Below, one piece after another: positions 1-4,930 of a stretch of DNA of 6,516 bases. This stretch comes from Gammaproteobacteria bacterium (GTDB lineage: Bacteria > Pseudomonadota > Gammaproteobacteria > UBA9214), in the NCBI GenBank assembly GCA_030632175.1, contig DAOVVG010000145.1:1-6516 (forward strand), written 5' to 3'. The notes under the pieces are model-generated. The model saw nothing but the letters and a program-made list of their open reading frames with translations. It was not told the DNA's origin and made no database searches. Each line of letters begins with the position of its first letter. Positions within the stretch are counted from its first letter, which is position 1. The position numbers and the translations under genes are program-made.

Positions 1-1
1 A

Positions 2-160
2 ACGGCGGAACCTTTCAAGGGTGCCAATCGGGCGACCCAGCATATGTTTATCGTTAATCCATTCAGGAATTTCAAAGAGAAAGCCAGCTGGTTGTCTGCG
101 ACACACCCGCCGCTGGCGCTGCGTATCAACCGGTTGCGTAATCTCGGGGATGATTCGTAG
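2..160 (+). CDS. C-terminal fragment of a probable M48-family metallopeptidase (5' end outside window)
   Basis: An open frame enters from the left edge and ends at a TAG at 158-160, giving 52 residues. They include ANRATQHMFIVNP (about residues 8-20) and SATHPPLALRINRLRNL (about 32-48). The pattern of a polar A.HMFI.NP segment followed by a THPP motif and a basic R...RLR.L ending is typical of the C-terminal end of M48 (HtpX-like or related) zinc peptidases, where THPP lies downstream of the HEXXH zinc site. The catalytic HEXXH would be upstream of the window, so activity cannot be judged. The gene converges on rho, with 158 nt between the two stop codons. The family call rests on a short tail recognised from memory. 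HtpX proper and the larger soluble or lipoprotein M48 peptidases cannot be told apart from this piece, so no symbol is given. Confidence 0.7.
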   Translation, partial: TAEPFKGANRATQHMFIVNPFRNFKEKASWLSATHPPLALRINRLRNLGDDS

Positions 161-178
161 GGAAGATATTTCTGGTTG

Positions 179-204
179 TGTAGGAGCGTATCTCGTGCGC
201 GATT
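179..204 (+). repeat. REP-like palindromic unit 1 (diverged)
   Basis: This is a 26-nt unit beginning TGTAGGAGCG and ending GCGCGATT. It shares both ends with units 2 and 3 but differs in the middle. The internal stem GCGTAT / GTGCGC still pairs if two G-U wobbles are allowed: three pairs are G-C or C-G, one is A-U and two are wobble. The fold therefore looks kept even though the sequence has drifted. It lies 18 nt after the stop codon of the upstream plus-strand gene. Confidence 0.75.
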
Positions 205-220
205 ACTGCCGAATCAACAC

Positions 221-246
221 AATCGCGGACATGGTCCGCTCCTACA
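221..246 (-). repeat. REP-like palindromic unit 2 (inverted)
   Basis: This is the second 26-nt unit, in opposite orientation to units 1 and 3. Read on the minus strand it starts TGTAGGAGCGGAC and ends GTCCGCGATT, with a perfect 6-bp stem GCGGAC / GTCCGC around a 3-nt loop. It is separated from unit 1 by 16 nt and from unit 3 by 14 nt. The GTAGGAGCGG...CCGCGA pattern is the one seen in REP elements of pseudomonads and other gammaproteobacteria, which RAYT (Y1 transposase) proteins are thought to mobilise. No RAYT gene is in this window. Confidence 0.85.
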
Positions 247-260
247 TCAATAGATACACC

Positions 261-286
261 TGCAGGAGCGGACCTTGTCCGCGATA
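261..286 (+). repeat. REP-like palindromic unit 3
   Basis: This is the third 26-nt unit, in the same orientation as unit 1. It starts TGCAGGAGCGGAC and ends GTCCGCGATA, with a perfect GCGGAC / GTCCGC stem around a CTT loop. Compared with unit 2 it differs at position 3, at one loop base and at the last base. It lies 32 nt from the rho stop codon. Units 2 and 3 together form a long inverted repeat, as do units 1 and 2. Confidence 0.85.
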
Positions 287-289
287 TTA

Positions 290-312
290 CAGGCACAATT
301 TGTCCGTGCCTG
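290..312 (-). terminator. Short hairpin just past the rho stop codon, possible 3'-end signal
   Basis: CAGGCAC (290-296) and GTGCCTG (306-312) form a perfect 7-bp inverted repeat with a 9-nt loop, starting 6 nt after the rho stop. On the rho strand the bases that follow are TAATAT, not a run of T, so this is not a classical intrinsic terminator. It may instead protect the 3' end of the transcript, or act together with the neighbouring REP-like units. Confidence 0.35.
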
Positions 313-318
313 ACGAAA

Positions 319-1575
319 TCAGCGTTTCATCGACTCAAAGAACTGGTTGTTGCTCTTGGTGGACTTCAGCTTGTCGAGCAGGAACTCCATGGCGGCGAGT
401 TCGTCCATTGGGTGCAGTAACTTTCGCAGTATCCACATCTTCTGCAGTTCCTTCGGATCGGTGAGCAGTTCTTCGCGGCGGGTACCTGAACGGTTAAGAT
501 TGATCGCCGGGTAGACACGTTTTTCTGCAATTCTGCGGTCAAGGTGGATTTCGTGGTTGCCGGTACCCTTGAATTCCTCGTAGATTACATCATCCATACG
601 TGAACCGGTATCAACCAGCGCGGTAGCCAGAATGGTCAGGCTGCCACCTTCCTCAATATTACGTGCGGCGCCAAAGAAGCGCTTTGGACGTTGCAATGCG
701 TTGGCATCGACACCGCCGGTCAGTACCTTGCCTGAAGAGGGGACCACGGTATTGTAGGCGCGTCCCAGTCGGGTGATGGAATCAAGCAGGATGACGACGT
801 CATGTTTGTGTTCAACCAGTCGGCGTGCTTTCTCAATAACCATTTCCGCAACCTGTACATGGCGGCTGGCCGGTTCATCAAAGGTGCTTGAAACCACTTC
901 ACCCTTGACCGAGCGTGACATTTCGGTCACTTCCTCGGGCCGCTCATCAATCAGCAGAACGATCAGGTAAATGTCCGGGAAGTTGGAAGCGATTGATTGC
1001 GCAATGTTCTGCAGCAGCATCGTTTTACCGGCTTTTGGTGGTGACACAATCAACCCGCGCTGGCCTTTGCCTATCGGGGCGACCAGGTCGATGATGCGGG
1101 CAGTGATATCTTCTGTGCTGCCGTTGCCGCGCTCCAGGCCCAGCCTTTCATTGGGATGCAGTGGTGTCAGGTTTTCAAATGCCACCTTGTTCTTGGCGTT
1201 TTCGGGTTTCTCATAATTGATCTGGTCGACTTTCAGCAGGGCAAAATAGCGCTCGCTGTCTTTTGGTGGCCTGATCTTGCCGTCTACGGTGTCACCGGTA
1301 CGCAGGCTGAAACGTCTGATCTGGCTTGGAGAGACATAAATGTCATCCGGGCCGGCCAGGTAGGAACTGTCTGCCGAGCGTAAAAAACCAAATCCGTCCT
1401 GCAGTATTTCCAGAACGCCGCCACCGAAAATATCCTCGCCTTTCTTGGCATGCGACTTGAGGATGGAAAAGATGATGTCTTGTTTGCGGGAGCGTGCGGT
1501 CCCTTCAGCTCCCATTTGCTGAGCGATTTCGACCAGTTCAGCGGCGGGTTTGAGTTTCAGTTCAGACAGGTTCAT
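319..1575 (-). CDS. rho: Transcription termination factor Rho
   Basis: Rho is a cytoplasmic, hexameric, RNA-dependent ATPase that loads on C-rich unpaired RNA, moves 5' to 3' and ends transcription. At 418 residues it is one residue shorter than E. coli Rho as I recall it, and the sequences align almost throughout. The N-terminal helical domain spans about residues 1-47. The cold-shock-like primary RNA-binding domain follows, with DGFGFLR at 60-66 and YLAGPDDIYVSPSQIRRF at 72-89. The ATPase core has Walker A PPKAGKT (179-185), catalytic E211-R212 in DERPEE, Walker B VILLD ending at D265, the Q-loop SGKVLTGG with K283, and the arginine finger R366 in SGTRREE. It lacks the long N-terminal insertion of some actinobacterial Rho proteins. 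The ATG is preceded by AAAGG with 6-nt spacing (1582-1586). The gene follows trxA in the same direction after a 208-nt gap, as in E. coli. Autoregulation is likely from family knowledge and fits the C-rich leader seen here. Confidence 0.99.
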   Translation of the reverse strand: MNLSELKLKPAAELVEIAQQMGAEGTARSRKQDIIFSILKSHAKKGEDIFGGGVLEILQDGFGFLRSADSSYLAGPDDIYVSPSQIRRFSLRTGDTVDGKIRPPKDSERYFALLKVDQINYEKPENAKNKVAFENLTPLHPNERLGLERGNGSTEDITARIIDLVAPIGKGQRGLIVSPPKAGKTMLLQNIAQSIASNFPDIYLIVLLIDERPEEVTEMSRSVKGEVVSSTFDEPASRHVQVAEMVIEKARRLVEHKHDVVILLDSITRLGRAYNTVVPSSGKVLTGGVDANALQRPKRFFGAARNIEEGGSLTILATALVDTGSRMDDVIYEEFKGTGNHEIHLDRRIAEKRVYPAINLNRSGTRREELLTDPKELQKMWILRKLLHPMDELAAMEFLLDKLKSTKSNNQFFESMKR

Positions 1576-1585
1576 AAGTGGCCTT

Positions 1586-1675
1586 TGTTGCGTATTTGTA
1601 TTGTATGGATTGAGTTGGCCAACTGGCCGGGGAGATTGTTTAGGGTAATTTGAAGTTCTTGTTCTTAAAGAGTTA
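1586..1675 (-). promoter_or_regulatory. C-rich, G-poor rho leader segment (rut-like)
   Basis: On the rho strand these 90 nt contain 27 C and 8 G; the rest is A and T. Many of the C residues sit in pyrimidine-rich patches (for example CTCCCC, AATCC and repeated ATAC). Such C-over-G, weakly structured RNA is what Rho binds at rut sites. In E. coli, Rho is known to attenuate transcription in its own leader, so this segment is a plausible autoregulatory site. Embedded in it is a 12-bp perfect palindrome AGTTGGCCAACT at 1613-1624, overlapped by a GGCC-AACT-GGCC repeat (1617-1628). The whole trxA-rho gap (1576-1783) otherwise shows no convincing gene and no clear promoter. Confidence 0.5.
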
Positions 1676-1783
1676 CAACTGAAGGCAGGGAGCGCAGCTT
1701 AGAATATAAGATGCACATGCTAGATGCGGTGCCTTTCAACTATCCTCGTCATTTTATGTTACAGCCGTGTTCTGAGTAAATAA

Positions 1784-2110
1784 TTAAATATTGCTGTCCA
1801 GGAAAGCGGTCAGCTGTGATTTTGAAAGTGCACCGACTTTGGTAGCTTCAACGTTACCGTCCTTGAACAGCATTAATGTCGGGATTCCCCGGATACCGTA
1901 CTTGGGTGGTGTCTGCGGGTTTTCATCAATGTTCAGTTTGGCGATTGTGACTTTGCCTGTGTACTCACCGGCTATCTCTTCCAGTATGGGTGCAATCATC
2001 TTGCAAGGGCCGCACCATTCAGCCCAGTAGTCTACCAGCACAGGGTTGGAAGAATTGATTACTTCCGTTTCGAAGGTGTCGTCAGTCACATACAAAATCT
2101 GTTCACTCAC
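1784..2110 (-). CDS. trxA: Thioredoxin 1
   Basis: This is a cytoplasmic thiol-disulfide reductase, kept reduced by thioredoxin reductase and NADPH. It donates electrons to ribonucleotide reductase, PAPS reductase, methionine sulfoxide reductases and others. The 108 residues make one complete thioredoxin fold and align closely with E. coli TrxA. The active site WCGPCK carries C33 and C36, the buried acid is D27 in LVDYWAEWC, and the cis-proline P77 lies in IRGIPT. There is no signal peptide, which argues against a periplasmic relative. The start is GTG at 2108-2110: the codon two upstream in frame is a TGA stop, and AGGAG at 2121-2125 lies 10 nt before the GTG. It is transcribed toward rho and divergently from rhlB. 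No clear intrinsic terminator separates it from rho, so some read-through into rho is likely. Confidence 0.98.
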   Translation of the reverse strand: MSEQILYVTDDTFETEVINSSNPVLVDYWAEWCGPCKMIAPILEEIAGEYTGKVTIAKLNIDENPQTPPKYGIRGIPTLMLFKDGNVEATKVGALSKSQLTAFLDSNI

Positions 2111-2453
2111 TATTCAAACTCTCCTGTTGAAAAAAGTATTTGCTGCAACGCAGTGGCAAGGGCTGTGCCCGCTGAATCTAAAATGAAATTCATGGAAATC
2201 CGCAGAGCGGTATACCGAGGTTCTGTTCGGGAGTCGGACGGCCTTGACTGGGCTTAAGAGGCGCTGGATTTATTATCGAGCGTATTTCCTCCACTCACAT
2301 GCCTATTTCAGCCTAAATCAGCGTAATTTACAAGTCTGCCGGGCAAATTTTACTGTATCCTTGTATATGTTGTCCGCTACAGACAGATGTATAAGGTCAT
2401 CGGCCCGCCACGGTAGTTTTGCAGGGTGTCCGGCTCGGCAGGCTTTTGTGGCG

Positions 2454-2485
2454 GATACATACCCACCATCTTGATCGGGTGTATC
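2454..2485. repeat. Imperfect inverted repeat in the trxA-rhlB gap
   Basis: GATACA (2454-2459) plus CCC (2462-2464) pair with GGG (2477-2479) plus TGTATC (2480-2485). This gives a 9-bp stem with a 2-nt TA bulge and a 12-nt loop. There is no T-run on either side, so it is not an obvious terminator. It could be an operator or an RNA hairpin at the 5' end of a long trxA transcript, or simply chance. Confidence 0.35.
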
Positions 2486-2541
2486 TGTGGGCTGCCACGA
2501 GGCCTTGACCGGTCGGGCTGTTCAAAACAATCAATAGCATA

Positions 2542-2564
2542 TTGACAACCGTTTGAAATATAAT
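2542..2564 (+). promoter_or_regulatory. Probable rhlB promoter region
   Basis: A perfect TATAAT lies at 2559-2564 and a perfect TTGACA at 2542-2547, in the AT-rich stretch just before rhlB. The spacing between them is only 11 bp, too short for one sigma-70 promoter. Either TATAAT works with a poor -35 about 17 bp upstream, or TTGACA works with the weaker TGAAAT 18 bp downstream (2566-2571). In both cases the transcript would start some 35-50 nt before the rhlB ATG. Confidence 0.45.
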
Positions 2565-2616
2565 GTGAAATCTTGTGCTTGTTAGCTGGCCCACGTGGCC
2601 TGAGAAGTAGTTGCTT

Positions 2617-3906
2617 ATGTCTGAAACGCATTTAACAAATATCGCCTATTCGAGTTTTTCTCTGCCTGAGAGCCTGATGCAAGGCATTGATGATTCAGGG
2701 TTTTCCATGTGTACACCCATCCAGGCAGAAACCCTGCCAGTGGCGCTCAAGGGGCTGGATGTGTCCGGGCAGGCGCAGACCGGGACCGGCAAGACGGCCG
2801 CATTTCTGATAGCCGTATACAACCATTTGCTCACTCATCCTGCCGATGAGCGGCGGAAAGTGAATCAGCCCCGGGCGTTGATGCTGGCACCTACCCGGGA
2901 ACTGGCTATCCAGATACACGATGATGCCAAAGTCCTTGGCAGTCACACCGGGCTGACGCTGGGGCTGGCCTATGGCGGAACCGGTTATGAAGAGCAACGC
3001 GAGGCGATTGCAGCCGGCGTGGATATCCTGATCGGGACGCCGGGACGTCTGATTGACTATTTCAAGCAGCATGTATACGACCTGAAAATGGCACAGGCGC
3101 TTGTGCTGGACGAAGCAGACCGGATGTTTGACCTCGGGTTTATCAAGGATATTCGTTACCTTATGCACCGTTGTCCGCCGCCGGAGAAGCGCCTTGGCCT
3201 GCTGTTTTCAGCCACGCTGTCGCATCGTGTGCAGGAACTTGCCTACGAGCATATGAATAATCCGGTGCATGTCGATGTCGAGCCCGAGAAGGTGACGGCT
3301 GACCGGGTACGGCAGGCGCTCTATCACACGGCCAATGAAGAGAAAATCCCCTTGCTCGTCGGTCTGCTCAGGCGCGGTGATCCATTGCGCAGTATCGTGT
3401 TTGTGAATACCAAGCGAAATGCCGACCGGGTCTGGTCCTATCTGGAAGGCAACGGCTTCAAATGTGCCGTGTTGTCCGGAGACGTGCCGCAGAAGAAACG
3501 TCAGCGTTTGTTAAAGGAATTTCAGAGCGGTACATTGCCGGTATTGATTGCCACCGATGTAGCAGCTCGTGGCTTGCATATTCCTGATGTCAGTCATGTT
3601 TTTAACTATGATCTGCCGCAGGATGCCGAGGATTATGTGCATCGAATCGGTCGCACGGCACGCGTTGGCAAAGACGGGGATGCCATCAGTTTCGCCTGTG
3701 AAAATTATGTCTATTCCCTGCCCGAGATTGAGACGTTTATTGGCCACAAGATTCCTGTGGAGTCCGTTCCGGACGATTGTATAGTGGAACTAAAGCCTCC
3801 TGTCAGAATCCAACGGCCACCACCCAGACCAGGTGGAGGCCGCAGAAATTCGCGTTCTCCGGGTAAGGGCGGTGGCGGAGGCCATCACCGACAACGGTCT
3901 CAGTAG
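2617..3906 (+). CDS. rhlB: ATP-dependent DEAD-box RNA helicase RhlB
   Basis: RhlB unwinds structured RNA and in E. coli binds RNase E in the RNA degradosome. The ATG at 2617 is preferred over an in-frame TTG at 2611 because it gives MSETHLTN, which matches the E. coli start MSKTHLTE, and because AGAAG lies 9 nt upstream. The product is 429 residues. Visible DEAD-box motifs: TPIQ of the Q motif (33-36), motif I AQTGTGKT (53-60), Ia PTRELA (92-97), Ib TPGR (141-144), II DEAD (165-168), III SAT (198-200), V ATDVAARG (312-319) and VI HRIGRTAR (342-349). RhlB-typical stretches such as HPADERRKVNQPRAL, LGFIKDIR and the C-terminal ETFIGHKIPV support RhlB over RhlE, SrmB or DeaD. After about residue 395 comes a basic tail rich in Arg, Pro and Gly, including a run of five Gly, probably disordered and RNA-binding. 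It is divergent from trxA as in E. coli, and gspC starts 14 nt after its stop. Confidence 0.96.
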   Translation: MSETHLTNIAYSSFSLPESLMQGIDDSGFSMCTPIQAETLPVALKGLDVSGQAQTGTGKTAAFLIAVYNHLLTHPADERRKVNQPRALMLAPTRELAIQIHDDAKVLGSHTGLTLGLAYGGTGYEEQREAIAAGVDILIGTPGRLIDYFKQHVYDLKMAQALVLDEADRMFDLGFIKDIRYLMHRCPPPEKRLGLLFSATLSHRVQELAYEHMNNPVHVDVEPEKVTADRVRQALYHTANEEKIPLLVGLLRRGDPLRSIVFVNTKRNADRVWSYLEGNGFKCAVLSGDVPQKKRQRLLKEFQSGTLPVLIATDVAARGLHIPDVSHVFNYDLPQDAEDYVHRIGRTARVGKDGDAISFACENYVYSLPEIETFIGHKIPVESVPDDCIVELKPPVRIQRPPPRPGGGRRNSRSPGKGGGGGHHRQRSQ

Positions 3907-3920
3907 CGATAAGCGGGTCA

Positions 3921-4829
3921 GTGCTAACATTTCCTTTACCACAAGCTGATGTGATTCGGGTGTTGCAAAGCAGGCACACCCGACTTTTTATCAGGGTGCT
4001 GAATGTGTTGCTGGTTATCTGGATTGCCAGTCTGATTGCGAACCTCACCTGGGATCTGCTGGCACCGGAAGAGGCTCCTGAAGCAGTGGCCGTTGTGCCA
4101 GAGGACATGCCTGCACAAGCCAGTCCGGACCGGCAGTTTGTCAGTCAGTTACCCGGCTGGCACTTGATGGGGGTGGTTGCCAAGGGGAGTGCCCCGGTAA
4201 AAACCAGTGCGCCGATTGATGCGCCCGAGACAAGTCTGAAGCTGGTGTTGAAGGGTGTGTTTTCTTCCGACGACCAGGGCAATGCGCGTGCCATTATTGC
4301 AGATCCGCGTGGCAAGGAAGAACAGTACTCGGTGGGTGACAAGCTGCCGGGCAATGCAGAACTCAGTGAGGTACACGCCACCAAGGTGATTCTGAAACGT
4401 AGCGGGCGTTATGAGACGCTGAAGATGCCTCAGGACGGTAACTCAGGCAGTACGATTGTACGTCAGCCGACGCCAAAAAAGTCGGCGCCACAACGATCAT
4501 CCAGCAGCCCCGAAGAGCGGTTGCGAACTGTTCGGGAGACTTTGCGGAAGCGTCCGCGTGATCTTTATAACCTGGTGAAGGCAACACCGAAAAAAGATGA
4601 GAAAGGCATAACGATTGGTTATGAATTAGGGCCCGGGCGTGATCCCGAACTGTTTGCGCAGGTCGGTCTGCAAGAAGGTGATGTGGCGATACAGATAAAT
4701 GACATCAGGCTGGATAATGCTGCCAATAGTGCGCGGGCATTGAAGAGTGTCCAGAGTGGTGACACGGTGAGTGTGACGGTGCTGCGGAATGGCCAGGAAG
4801 AGGTCCTGAGCCTGAGCGTACCCGAGTAA
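3921..4829 (+). CDS. gspC: Type II secretion system inner-membrane connector GspC
   Basis: GspC links the inner-membrane platform of the type II secretion system to the GspD secretin and helps select substrates. The 302-residue protein shows the family layout. There is a short cytoplasmic N-terminus with Arg at 13, 18, 21 and 25, one membrane segment at about 26-47 ending in the LTW-LL pattern common in GspC, and a linker rich in Ala and Pro. The periplasmic HR domain spans about 79-170 (WHLMGVVA, then LKLVLKGVFSS, AIIADP and YSVGDKLPG). A Pro/Ser linker follows, then a PDZ domain at about 205-300 (GYELGPGRDPELFAQVGLQEGD then VAIQIND). This is the PDZ type, as in OutC/EpsC, not the coiled-coil type of XcpP. 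The start is GTG with only a weak upstream AAGCGGG; another GTG at codon 11 is possible. With 14 nt after rhlB, translation may be coupled to it. gspD follows after 101 nt. Confidence 0.92.
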   Translation: MLTFPLPQADVIRVLQSRHTRLFIRVLNVLLVIWIASLIANLTWDLLAPEEAPEAVAVVPEDMPAQASPDRQFVSQLPGWHLMGVVAKGSAPVKTSAPIDAPETSLKLVLKGVFSSDDQGNARAIIADPRGKEEQYSVGDKLPGNAELSEVHATKVILKRSGRYETLKMPQDGNSGSTIVRQPTPKKSAPQRSSSSPEERLRTVRETLRKRPRDLYNLVKATPKKDEKGITIGYELGPGRDPELFAQVGLQEGDVAIQINDIRLDNAANSARALKSVQSGDTVSVTVLRNGQEEVLSLSVPE

Positions 4830-4852
4830 CGCCCCGGGTCGCCAAGGGCGTT
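4828..4852 (+). terminator. Hairpin at the gspC-gspD junction, weak terminator or attenuator candidate
   Basis: AACGCCC (4828-4834) and GGGCGTT (4846-4852) form a perfect 7-bp GC-rich stem with an 11-nt loop. The left arm overlaps the gspC TAA stop. Only TTT follows at 4851-4853, partly inside the stem, so full termination seems unlikely. It could lower or stabilise expression of gspC relative to gspD. Confidence 0.35.
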
Positions 4853-4930
4853 TAGAATCGGTCGCTGAATAACGGTATATTAGGTAATGAACCGGCAAAA
4901 GAGATGGGCTCACCTGTTTTGGGAAAATAC

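Larger units (their letters stand above)
2111..2616. other. Divergent trxA-rhlB intergenic region, no gene seen
   Basis: About 500 nt separate the GTG of trxA from the ATG of rhlB. The open frames within it have no start signals and no recognisable protein character, and I regard them as chance. Contents that can be supported: the trxA ribosome binding site at 2121-2125; a small GGGC-TGT-GCCC hairpin at 2160-2170 in what should be the trxA leader; an imperfect hairpin at 2454-2485; a consensus -10 box at 2559-2564 near rhlB; and an 8-bp palindrome CCACGTGG at 2591-2598. No convincing trxA promoter stands out. The best candidate on that strand is a weak TTGTAA/TGAAAT pair around 2300-2335. Confidence 0.6.

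Noticed and set aside
21..464. 147-codon plus-strand open frame across the left edge and the rho 3' end
   Set aside because: It runs out of frame with the M48-like tail, through the REP-like units and antisense to rho; the product is rich in Arg, Ser and Cys with no recognisable character.
1720..1752. 10-codon minus-strand frame (MTRIVERHRI) in the trxA-rho gap, considered as a rho leader peptide
   Set aside because: It has no ribosome binding site and no resemblance to the E. coli rhoL peptide as I recall it; frames this short are expected by chance.
2244..2474. 76-codon plus-strand frame in the trxA-rhlB gap
   Set aside because: It has no convincing ribosome site, no domain pattern and an odd composition; treated as chance.
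2377..2631. 84-codon minus-strand frame running from the rhlB start into the gap
   Set aside because: It overlaps the rhlB start and its promoter region, has no start signal, and its sequence looks random.
2695..3168. 157-codon minus-strand frame inside rhlB
   Set aside because: It is antisense to a clear DEAD-box gene and is a shadow of that gene's codon pattern.
3640..3663. RhlB motif VI reads HRIGRTAR, not HRIGRTGR
   Set aside because: The Ala form occurs in other active DEAD-box proteins such as DbpA, so it is normal variation and not a defect.
4904..4930. Earlier in-frame ATG for gspD, adding 9 residues
   Set aside because: Its purine-rich stretch abuts the ATG, and the extension would place extra residues before a well-formed signal peptide, so 4931 is the better start.
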